From the NCBI GenBank assembly GCA_009701885.1, contig WLJH01000001.1, positions 1 through 64,000 of the forward strand: a stretch of DNA of 64,000 bases, written 5' to 3'. The notes under the pieces are model-generated. The model had not been told where the DNA came from, ran no database searches, and saw only the letters and a program-made list of their open reading frames with translations. The DNA comes from Actinomycetota bacterium. GTDB taxonomy: Bacteria > Actinomycetota > Actinomycetes > Propionibacteriales > Nocardioidaceae. The position numbers and the translations under genes were made by a program. This document shows positions 39,419 to 47,191 of the stretch, in pieces. How positions within the stretch are numbered: the stretch's first letter is position 1; each line of letters begins with the position of its first letter.

Positions 39419-41226
39419 GACCCGACCTCCTCGTGCCGACGACGCGCGCCGGCGACCCGGGCCCCGGCGACCCGGATGCCCAGCGCGCCGAGGAGCGTGA
39501 CCGCCACCAGCGCGGCCGGCGTGCCGGGACCGTCCTCCTCGGGCGCCCCGGCGGCGCGGGTGCCGCCGCGGGCCCCGGTGTCGGTCGCGGGCTTCTCCGG
39601 GGTGTCGAGCCAGTCGCAGCCGACCGGGTCGGTGTTGGAGTAGCGGTCGTAGACCGCGCACGGCAGCAGCTGCGTGGTCTTCACCAGGTTGCCGATCGGC
39701 CACTGGGAGGGGTTGCCGCAGTCGGGCAGCCCGACGACGTAGTTGTGGGTGACCTCCTTGCCGGGGGCGGTCAGGTTGTCCTGCCAGCAGTTCCCCTCGC
39801 CGGCCTCGTCCCAGTAGAAGTCCATGCCGTTGGGCAGCACCTCGCCCGAGGGGGAGTAGCCGAGCTCGTTCTTCACGAACGCGTTGTGGTTGGAGTTGTC
39901 CTGCTGGTGCGTCGGGTCGTAGTCGCCGCGCATGAGCGCCGGCGGGACCCAGAAGAGCATGAAGCCCTGTCGCCAGTTGTCCCAGACCTGGTTGGAGCTG
40001 ATGAAGTTGTGGTTGCCGATGACCATGCCGCCGGTGCCCACGGGGAAGCCGAACGCGGGGCACACGACACCGTCCTGGTGGCCGACCTCCTCCGGCGTCG
40101 CGGCCTGGCACGGGGCGTCCTCGCCCTGGACGTACTTCTCGTAGTAGTTGGTGTTGTTGCTGTAGATGAGGTTGTCCTCGAACCACCCGTGGTCCTGCGG
40201 CATGCCCGGGTGGCCGCCGAGGATCGACTCGACGATAAAGCCGAGCCCGTTGTGGTGGATCCGGTTGTCGTGGACGTAGACCGAGTTGCCCGCCGTGCCG
40301 GAGTAGCCCAGCGCATTGTGGTGCATGGTGCAGCGGTAGACCTCGACGGCCCAGCGGTCCAGCGGGCCGGTCTCGGTGCTGCTGGCGTTCACGTCCGCCG
40401 AGGACCCGGGGTACACGCCGGAGTCGCCGTTGTGGTGGGTGTCGCAGCGACGGATCACGCCGTGGTCCGAGGCGAAGGTGAGCACGCCGTAGAGGTCGTT
40501 GTACGCCGACTCGAAGTCCTCCAGGACGTAGCCGTCGGTCTCGTGGACGTAGAAGGCGTTCTCGCGGAACAGCGTGGCCTTCATGTTGCCCAGGTAGAAC
40601 CCGTCGGCGCGGTCGGCCTTGATGCCGTTGTGCTTGAGCCAGTCCCCGTCCTCGGTGAAGCCGCCCTCGAGGTGGACGTCGGAGGGCTTCGCCCCGGTCC
40701 CCAGCAGCTGCAGGTCGCAGAGCTGGTTGTCGCACTTGATGTCCGGGTCCTCGGGGTCGTCGCCGGCGATGGTGACGAGGTTGAGGATCTCCCCGCACGA
40801 CACGATCTGGTCGTACTCCACGACGCCGCCGTCGTACCCCTCCATGCAGGGGACGTCCCAGCTGGGCTGCTCGCGGTAGACGCCGGGCAGGACGTAGATG
40901 TTCGTGCGCTGCTCGCGCACCGCGTCGACGGCGGCCTGCATGTGCCGGTGCTCGCAGCGCTGGAGCAGCCGCTGGTTGAAGGCGCGCAGCCTCCTGTCGC
41001 GGATCTTCGCGATCCGGCGGCCCGAGTCGGGCTTGCAGACCACGATCACGTCGGCGGCCTGCCTCAACGACCGCTTCTCCGGCACGGTGCCGTCGCCGGC
41101 GGGGAACTGGGACTCGCGCTCCTCGTGCGCCGAGGCCGGGGCGACCGGCAGCAGCAGCGCGAGGAGCAGGCCCAGGAGGGCGAGCAGTCCGGGGAGGGCG
41201 AGGGACGGGGCAGCGGCACGGCGCAC
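39415..41226 (-). CDS. Exported right-handed parallel beta-helix protein
   Basis: 603 residues from GTG 41226, chosen over the longer frame (GTG 41280) because GGAG lies five bases before it and the signal peptide then starts normally (VRRAAAPSLALPG..., cleavage near ASA-HEE). The body has repeated short coils with Asn/His/Gly turns (VRDNRIHHNG-like, NNTNYYEKY), typical of pectate-lyase-like parallel beta-helices that bind or cut polysaccharides. At least ten cysteines suggest disulfides. A C-terminal helix plus Arg-rich end (ALVAVTLLGALGIRVAGARV) anchors it. Enzyme activity is not certain. Confidence 0.8.
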   Translation of the reverse strand: MRRAAAPSLALPGLLALLGLLLALLLPVAPASAHEERESQFPAGDGTVPEKRSLRQAADVIVVCKPDSGRRIAKIRDRRLRAFNQRLLQRCEHRHMQAAVDAVREQRTNIYVLPGVYREQPSWDVPCMEGYDGGVVEYDQIVSCGEILNLVTIAGDDPEDPDIKCDNQLCDLQLLGTGAKPSDVHLEGGFTEDGDWLKHNGIKADRADGFYLGNMKATLFRENAFYVHETDGYVLEDFESAYNDLYGVLTFASDHGVIRRCDTHHNGDSGVYPGSSADVNASSTETGPLDRWAVEVYRCTMHHNALGYSGTAGNSVYVHDNRIHHNGLGFIVESILGGHPGMPQDHGWFEDNLIYSNNTNYYEKYVQGEDAPCQAATPEEVGHQDGVVCPAFGFPVGTGGMVIGNHNFISSNQVWDNWRQGFMLFWVPPALMRGDYDPTHQQDNSNHNAFVKNELGYSPSGEVLPNGMDFYWDEAGEGNCWQDNLTAPGKEVTHNYVVGLPDCGNPSQWPIGNLVKTTQLLPCAVYDRYSNTDPVGCDWLDTPEKPATDTGARGGTRAAGAPEEDGPGTPAALVAVTLLGALGIRVAGARVAGARRRHEEVGS

Positions 41227-41334
41227 GGGGACTCCAGGGGAGGAGGGAGCAGCGCTGGCGACAATATGAGCGATGTTCACTTATGGGAAGAGGGGGCGCC
41301 CGCCGCGGTGAAGCCGACTGTCGGTGGTCCCTCG

Positions 41335-41340
41335 TAGGCT
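41335..41340 (+). promoter_or_regulatory. uvrB -10 element
   Basis: TAGGCT fits the actinobacterial -10 and ends seven bases before the ATG at 41348. The uvrB transcript is therefore probably leaderless. No SOS box is seen here. Confidence 0.5.
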
Positions 41341-41347
41341 CGAGTCC

Positions 41348-43486
41348 ATGCGTCCAGTCACCGATCTCGAGCGCCGCGTCGCCCCCTTCAAGGTGGTCTC
41401 GGACTACCAGCCCTCCGGCGACCAGCCGGCTGCGATCGCCGAGATCAGCAAGCGCATCCGGGGCGGGGAGAAGGACGTCGTGCTGCTGGGTGCCACCGGC
41501 ACCGGCAAGACCGCGACCGTGGCGTGGGTGACCGAGCAGCTGCAGCGCCCGGTGCTGGTGCTGCAGCCCAACAAGACGCTGGCCGCGCAGTTCGCCAACG
41601 AGCTGCGCCAGCTCTTCCCCGACAACGCGGTGGAGTACTTCGTCTCCTACTACGACTACTACCAGCCCGAGGCCTACGTCCCACAGACCGACACCTACAT
41701 CGAGAAGGACTCCTCCATCAACGAGGAGGTCGAGCGGCTGCGGCACTCCGCGACCAACTCGCTGCTGACCCGCCGCGACGTGATCGTGGTCAGCACCGTG
41801 TCCTGCATCTACGGCCTGGGCACCCCGCAGGAGTACGTCGACCGGATGCTGCGGCTGCGGGTCGGCGAGGAGCACGACCGCGACTCGATCCTGCGTCGGC
41901 TGGTGGAGATCCAGTACACGCGCAACGACATGTCCTTCACCCGCGGCACCTTCCGGGTCCGCGGCGACACCCTCGAGATCTTCCCGGTCTACGAGGAGCA
42001 CGCGGTGCGGATCGAGTTCTTCGGCGACGAGGTCGAGCGGCTGATGACCCTGCACGCGGTCACCGGCGAGGTGCTCACCGAGGACGAGGAGCTCTACGTC
42101 TTCCCCGCCACCCACTACGTCGCCGGTCCGGAGCGGATGGAGCGCGCCATCGCCGGGATCGAGAAGGAGTTGGAGGAGCAGCTGGCGGTCTTCGAGCGCG
42201 AGGGCAAGCTGCTGGAGGCCCAGCGGCTGCGGATGCGCACCACCTACGACATCGAGATGATGCGCCAGGTCGGCTCGTGCTCGGGCATCGAGAACTACTC
42301 GATGCACATGGACGGCCGCAGCCGGGGCAGCGCACCCAACACGCTCCTCGACTACTTCCCCGAGGACTTCGTCCTGGTGGTCGACGAGTCGCACGTCGCG
42401 GTCCCGCAGATCGGCGGGATGTACGAGGGCGACATGTCGCGCAAGCGCAACCTGGTCGAGCACGGCTTCCGGCTGCCCAGCGCCATGGACAACCGACCGC
42501 TGCGCTGGGAGGAGTTCCTCGAGCGGATCGGCCAGACCATCTACCTCTCCGCCACGCCGGGTGACTACGAGCTCGACCTGGTGGGTGGCGACCAGCCGCC
42601 GCACGTGGTGGAGCAGATCATCCGGCCCACCGGCCTGATCGACCCCGAGGTGGTGGTGAAGCCGACCAAGGGCCAGATCGACGACCTCATCCACGAGATC
42701 AGGCTGCGCACCGAGAAGGACGAGCGGGTCCTGGTCACGACGCTGACCAAGAAGATGTCGGAGGACCTCACCGACTACCTCCTCGACGCCGGCATCAACA
42801 CCCGCTACCTCCACTCCGAGGTCGACACCCTCAAGCGCATCGAGCTGCTGCGCGAGCTGCGGATGGGCGCCTACGACGTGCTCGTCGGCATCAACCTGCT
42901 CCGCGAGGGCCTGGACCTGCCCGAGGTCTCGCTCGTCTCGATCCTCGACGCCGACAAGGAAGGCTTCCTGCGCTCGGACAAGTCGCTGATCCAGACGATC
43001 GGCCGCGCGGCCCGCAACGTCTCGGGCCAGGTGCACATGTACGCCGACAAGATCACGCCCTCCATGGAGGCCGCGATCGACGAGACCAACCGGCGCCGCG
43101 CCAAGCAGATCGCCTACAACACCGAGCACGGCATCGACCCGACGCCGCTGCGCAAGAAGATCGCCGACATCACCGACATGCTCGCCCGCGAGGACGAGAA
43201 CACCCAGGCACTGCTGGAGACCTGGGCCGGCACCGAGGCCAAGGGCCGCGCCGGCAAGGTCGGCAAGCGCCAGCCGGTCCCTGCCCTGGCCTCCGGCGAC
43301 GTCGGCAAGCACGCCAAGGACCTCGCCGGCATGCCCAGCGCCGACCTCGCCCAGCTGGTGCAGGACCTCACCGACCAGATGCGGGAGGCCGCCGCGGAGC
43401 TGCAGTTCGAGGTGGCCGCACGGCTCCGCGACGAGATCCAGGAGCTCAAGAAGGAGCTACGCCAGATGATCGAGGCGCAGAAGTAG
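41348..43486 (+). CDS. uvrB: Excinuclease ABC subunit B
   Basis: 712 residues. Walker A GATGTGKT is at 48-55, the damage-probing beta-hairpin [12 protein letters not shown] near 100, DESH near 345, and the helicase motifs [12 protein letters not shown] and TIGRAARN are intact. The C-terminal UVR domain ([19 protein letters not shown]) binds UvrC. With UvrA it finds bulky DNA damage in nucleotide excision repair. Length is typical. It starts at ATG 41348 behind a -10 with almost no leader. Confidence 0.98.
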   Translation: MRPVTDLERRVAPFKVVSDYQPSGDQPAAIAEISKRIRGGEKDVVLLGATGTGKTATVAWVTEQLQRPVLVLQPNKTLAAQFANELRQLFPDNAVEYFVSYYDYYQPEAYVPQTDTYIEKDSSINEEVERLRHSATNSLLTRRDVIVVSTVSCIYGLGTPQEYVDRMLRLRVGEEHDRDSILRRLVEIQYTRNDMSFTRGTFRVRGDTLEIFPVYEEHAVRIEFFGDEVERLMTLHAVTGEVLTEDEELYVFPATHYVAGPERMERAIAGIEKELEEQLAVFEREGKLLEAQRLRMRTTYDIEMMRQVGSCSGIENYSMHMDGRSRGSAPNTLLDYFPEDFVLVVDESHVAVPQIGGMYEGDMSRKRNLVEHGFRLPSAMDNRPLRWEEFLERIGQTIYLSATPGDYELDLVGGDQPPHVVEQIIRPTGLIDPEVVVKPTKGQIDDLIHEIRLRTEKDERVLVTTLTKKMSEDLTDYLLDAGINTRYLHSEVDTLKRIELLRELRMGAYDVLVGINLLREGLDLPEVSLVSILDADKEGFLRSDKSLIQTIGRAARNVSGQVHMYADKITPSMEAAIDETNRRRAKQIAYNTEHGIDPTPLRKKIADITDMLAREDENTQALLETWAGTEAKGRAGKVGKRQPVPALASGDVGKHAKDLAGMPSADLAQLVQDLTDQMREAAAELQFEVAARLRDEIQELKKELRQMIEAQK

Positions 43487-43499
43487 GAGGAGCCGGACC

Positions 43500-44207
43500 T
43501 CAGTCCTCGGTCGTCTCCTCGACCACCTTCATCGCCTGCCGGCTGACCACGAGCCCGACCAGGCGCGAGACCACCAGCGCGACGTACAGCACGCCGGCCA
43601 CCATCTCGACCGCCACGATCGAGCGTGCGTGCGCGGCGACCGGCACGACGTCGGACAGCCCGACGCTGGTGAGGACCGAGAAGGAGAGGTAGAGCAGCTC
43701 GAACCAGCTGCGCTCCGCCGTCTCGCCGGTGCCGACGAAGGCGCCTGGGTCGAGGACCTGGACGGCGGCGTAGAGGTAGGCGAACGCCCAGGCGACCACG
43801 GTGAAGGCAGCGCCGGTGGCGTAGAGCTCGTCGCTGGTGACCCGGTCGTCGTGGAAGACGTAGCGGATCATCGAGTAGGAGACGTAGAAGTAGAACGGCG
43901 CGTGCAGTGCCGCACTGACCAGCAGCACCCACGCCGTGTCGCTGGCGAGGGCCTCGGCCACGCTGAACGCCGCTGCAGGGGCGCCCAGGGTCAGGGCGAC
44001 CCAGGACAGGGCGGGCGTGCGTCGTACGGCGGCGACGGCCGCGCCCACGGCGAGGATCTGGAAGACCCCGAGGACGGCCCGACCGGCGGCGCTGTCCTCG
44101 AGGAACGGGTAGGCCAGGACGACCAGCAGCTGGGCACCCAGCAGGACCGCGGAGGGGTGCCGGCCGAGCAGGCCGTCGGGGTGCGGGCCGGGTGCGGGTC
44201 GGGTCAC
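43500..44207 (-). CDS. Two-pore-helix ion channel family protein with atypical selectivity filter
   Basis: 235 residues with about six hydrophobic segments. The C-terminal part is a Kv-like pore module: helix, pore loop, helix (about 168-225). The filter reads TSVGLSD (180-186), where potassium channels have T-x-G-Y-G-D. The Tyr-Gly pair is replaced by Leu-Ser, so selectivity may differ. The first four helices are short and lack the Arg ladder of a voltage sensor. It starts GTG 44207, divergent from the MFS gene. Confidence 0.75.
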   Translation of the reverse strand: MTRPAPGPHPDGLLGRHPSAVLLGAQLLVVLAYPFLEDSAAGRAVLGVFQILAVGAAVAAVRRTPALSWVALTLGAPAAAFSVAEALASDTAWVLLVSAALHAPFYFYVSYSMIRYVFHDDRVTSDELYATGAAFTVVAWAFAYLYAAVQVLDPGAFVGTGETAERSWFELLYLSFSVLTSVGLSDVVPVAAHARSIVAVEMVAGVLYVALVVSRLVGLVVSRQAMKVVEETTED

Positions 44208-44236
44208 CCCGCGACCCTAGGGCAGCGCGGAGGACA

Positions 44237-45547
44237 ATGGGCGGCGTGACGCCCCCCGCCGACGCCGACGACGAGACGTCCCGCGGGGGCTGGCTCGTGT
44301 GGGGCAGCGCGCTCTCGCTCTACCTCCTGGCGGTCTTCCACCGCTCCTCCCTCGCGGTCGCCGGACTGGCCGCGGCCGAGCGCTTCGACATCACCGCCGC
44401 GCAGCTGGCGACCTTCACGATGCTGCAGCTGCTGGTGTACGCCGGGATGCAGGTGCCCGTGGGCCTGCTGGTCGACCGGTTCGGCCCGCGCAGCGTGATC
44501 CTGACCGGCGCGCTGCTGATGGCGGTGGCCCAGGTGGGCTTCGCGCTCGCGGAGACCTTCGTGCTGGCGCTGCTGGCCCGGACCCTGGTCGGGCTGGGGG
44601 ACGCGATGACCTTCATCTGCCTGCTGCGGCTGGTCGCGACGTGGTTCCCGCCGCGGCGCATCCCGTTCCTCACCCAGCTCAGCGGCACCCTGGGCCAGAG
44701 CGGCGCCCTGCTCGCGGCCGCCCCGATGACCTGGGCGCTGGGCAGCCTGGGCTGGACGGGGGCCTACCTGTCCTCGGCGGCCATCGGCGTGGTGCTCAGC
44801 CTGGTCGCCGTCGTGGTGCTCCGCGACGGGCCGTCCGGGCGCCACCACCGCGGCGCCACGATGGCGTGGGCGTCGGTGCGCGCGAGCCTGCGCGCCTCCT
44901 GGGCGCACCCCGGCACCCGTCTGGGCTTCTGGATCCACTTCAGCACCCAGTTCAGCGCCACCGCGCTCGGCCTCCTGTGGGGCTACCCCTTCCTCGTGCG
45001 CGGTGAGGGGCGCAGCGCGGCCGAGGCGGGCCTGCTGCTCAGCCTGCTCGTCGTGGCGGTCGTCGTGGCGGGCCCGGTGCTCGGCTGGCTGGTCGGCCTG
45101 CACCCGTGGCACCGCTCGTCGATGGCGCTGGTCATCGTCGGGTCGATCGTCACGGTGTGGACGGTGGTCCTGCTGTGGCCGGGCGACGCGCCGACCTGGC
45201 TGCTCGTCCTGCTCGTCGTGGTCGTCGGCATCGGGGGACCGGCCTCGATGATCGGCTTCGACGTCGGCCGCACCGCCAACCCCGTCGAGCGGCTGGCCTC
45301 CTCCAGCGGCATCATCAACGTCGGCGGCTTCTCCGCCAGCCTGCTGCTGGTGATCGCCATCGGGCTCGTGCTCGACTGGCGCACCCCCGGCTCGGGCACC
45401 GACTACCCGCCGGAGGCGTTCCGGTGGGCGATGTCCACGCAGTACGTCCTGTGGGCGGTCGGGCTGACCCAGCTCGTGCGCTACCGCGTCCGCGCCCGCC
45501 GCGTCTTCGACCGCGCGGCGTTCCAGGCCGAGGTGCGCGCGCGGTGA
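44237..45547 (+). CDS. MFS transporter
   Basis: 436 residues, twelve predicted membrane helices. The loop 2-3 motif GLLVDRFGPRSV and a matching second-half loop are those of major facilitators. Acidic or charged residues inside the helices are few, so the substrate cannot be guessed. GGAGGA precedes ATG 44237; GTG 44246 is an alternative. It overlaps the following small gene by four bases. Confidence 0.88.
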   Translation: MGGVTPPADADDETSRGGWLVWGSALSLYLLAVFHRSSLAVAGLAAAERFDITAAQLATFTMLQLLVYAGMQVPVGLLVDRFGPRSVILTGALLMAVAQVGFALAETFVLALLARTLVGLGDAMTFICLLRLVATWFPPRRIPFLTQLSGTLGQSGALLAAAPMTWALGSLGWTGAYLSSAAIGVVLSLVAVVVLRDGPSGRHHRGATMAWASVRASLRASWAHPGTRLGFWIHFSTQFSATALGLLWGYPFLVRGEGRSAAEAGLLLSLLVVAVVVAGPVLGWLVGLHPWHRSSMALVIVGSIVTVWTVVLLWPGDAPTWLLVLLVVVVGIGGPASMIGFDVGRTANPVERLASSSGIINVGGFSASLLLVIAIGLVLDWRTPGSGTDYPPEAFRWAMSTQYVLWAVGLTQLVRYRVRARRVFDRAAFQAEVRAR

Positions 45548-45843
45548 GCGAGCCGGAGCGCACCCCCGACGGCAGGTACGTCGTCATCGACGGCCGCCGC
45601 TGGCGGGCCACCGACCCCGACATCCCCGACGAGCGTGCGGCCGAGCTGCGCAAGGTCCTCATGGCTTGGCGCCGCGAGGTGCGGCGGACAAAGGGCACCG
45701 ACGAGGAACGGGCCTCCCGGGATGGCGTCCAGGCCGCCAAGGTCGCGCTCGGCGAGCGGGGCACCCCGTGGTGGGAGCAGACCGACGCCGAGCGCCGGGC
45801 CCGCTGGGAGGCCGACGTGGCCTGGCCGGACGAGCGCTCCTGA
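45544..45843 (+). CDS. Small conserved hypothetical protein
   Basis: 99 residues starting GTG 45544 on the MFS stop (GTGA). Pattern: YVVIDGRRWRATDPDIPDE near the N-terminus, then VQAAKVALGERGTPWWE and an acidic C-terminus. This type is common in actinobacteria and is sometimes mislabelled as a Tol biopolymer transporter; nothing in the sequence supports transport. It is soluble and highly charged. Confidence 0.75.
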   Translation: MSEPERTPDGRYVVIDGRRWRATDPDIPDERAAELRKVLMAWRREVRRTKGTDEERASRDGVQAAKVALGERGTPWWEQTDAERRARWEADVAWPDERS

Positions 45844-45866
45844 GCGGCGCCGGTCGACCCTGGGGG

Positions 45867-46685
45867 TCAGCCCGAGCGGCGGCGCCACAGCCGCCACCGA
45901 CGAGGTGCGCGCTCGGCATCGGACTCGACGGAAGCCTCCGGAGGTGAGAGCCAGGCAGCGATCTCGGGTGCCGGGTGCCCCATCAGCGTGGTGCTGACCG
46001 AGGTGTGCGTGGCCGACCTCGGGGGGCGCACCATCGTGAGCAGGGGCGGGCCGAAGGACCGGCAGGCGGCCGTGCTCGAGAGGACGGCCACGACGTCGTT
46101 CCCAGCGCCGTCGCCGTCGTCCCAGCCCTGCACCCGGATCACGTCGGCGCGAGCGACCCGCGCCCGACCTCGCTCGGAGTCGTGGACGATGTCGGTCTCG
46201 GTGACCCACAGCGCCTCGCGCCGGCAGCGTCCTGCTGCCTTCGTGGCCCAGCGGGCTGCGAAGTACGTGAACGGCACGAGTGCCAAGCCGATCAAGAAGA
46301 GCCGGTCGAGGCTGGCGTTCCACGCCAGGTAGACCCAGAAGCCGCTCAGGACGAGCAGGCCGAGATCCAGCACAGAGTTGAACCACCATCGCACCGGCCA
46401 GGTCGGGAGCAGCACCGCGGGCTGACCCTCGAACCGCGAGCGACGAGCTGTCGGGAAACGGCGCACCAGCACGACGGCGAGGGCGTAGGTGAGGCACACC
46501 ACCGCGGCGGTGACCGTGTACCAGACGATGGATCGGAAGAAGAGGGCGTCCTCGGGGATGTCCTGGCTGTGCAGCACGGAGGAACCAGTGAGGCCTGCGA
46601 TGCCGGTGGCCAGGAAGGTCCCTGCCTCGCGCCTGCGCCACGACGGGTTGACCGGCTTGGCGGTCAGGCCCGGGACGGTGCTCAT
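45867..46685 (-). CDS. Membrane protein with a C-terminal PH-like domain
   Basis: 272 residues from ATG 46685 (the frame continues upstream without a plausible start). Four hydrophobic segments (about 20-40, 50-76, 100-118, 128-147) are followed by a ~100-residue soluble region (WVTETDIVHDSERGRARVARADVIRVQGW) like the bacterial PH / YdbT-type fold. The function is not known. It is convergent with the MFS-linked small gene and divergent from the GRAM-like gene. Confidence 0.65.
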   Translation of the reverse strand: MSTVPGLTAKPVNPSWRRREAGTFLATGIAGLTGSSVLHSQDIPEDALFFRSIVWYTVTAAVVCLTYALAVVLVRRFPTARRSRFEGQPAVLLPTWPVRWWFNSVLDLGLLVLSGFWVYLAWNASLDRLFLIGLALVPFTYFAARWATKAAGRCRREALWVTETDIVHDSERGRARVARADVIRVQGWDDGDGAGNDVVAVLSSTAACRSFGPPLLTMVRPPRSATHTSVSTTLMGHPAPEIAAWLSPPEASVESDAERAPRRWRLWRRRSG

Positions 46686-46809
46686 GTGGACCTCCGAGAA
46701 TGGGCGAGCGGGGTCACGCTCACCGACGGCGCACCACGGTTTGCTGGGTCCTCCCGAGCCCCGGCACGATGGCCCGGTCCGAGCACCCGACGACAGCCGC
46801 AGGTGGGCG

Positions 46810-47172
46810 ATGAAGCAGCCGAAGACACAGCTGGGCGCAGGGGAGACCCTCCTGGAGCGGTGGGGTGCCAACCGCACCCAGAGCGACCAGCGGGCCGTCG
46901 GCGGGCACCTCTACCTCACCGACCAGCGCCTGCTCTTCGAGCCGCACCGCTTCGATGCCAGCCTGTCGGGGCGCGGCGCCTCGGTGCTGCTGCACGACAT
47001 CACCGACGTCGTCCGCGTGCCGCGCGACCTGAAGCACTTCTTCGGCGGCGGACTGCGCGCTCGGCTGGGTGTGGTGACCGCCCGAGGGACCCACCTGTTC
47101 GTCGTCAACGACCTCGCCGGCAAGGCGCGCAGGATCCTGGAGGAGCGCGACCGGTCGAGGAGCTCGGGCTAG
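46810..47172 (+). CDS. GRAM/PH-like domain protein
   Basis: 120 residues, start ATG 46810. The pattern GETLLERWGANRTQSDQRAVGGHLYLTDQRLLFEPHRFD is that of GRAM-type domains (a beta-barrel that reads lipids or membranes in eukaryotes). The C-terminal half has LLHDITDVVRVPR, also typical. No membrane helix is seen. The neighbour on the opposite strand also has a PH-like domain. Confidence 0.72.
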   Translation: MKQPKTQLGAGETLLERWGANRTQSDQRAVGGHLYLTDQRLLFEPHRFDASLSGRGASVLLHDITDVVRVPRDLKHFFGGGLRARLGVVTARGTHLFVVNDLAGKARRILEERDRSRSSG

Positions 47173-47191
47173 ACGGGGCCAGCGGGTCGGG

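Noticed and set aside
39419..43312. Minus-strand open frame continuing across the beta-helix gene and uvrB
   Set aside because: The part beyond 39418 is an antisense shadow. Only 38777-39418 looks like a protein and has a coupled start.
45544..45843. Biopolymer transporter Tol
   Set aside because: This label circulates for similar proteins, but the product is a 99-residue soluble, charged protein with no membrane helix.
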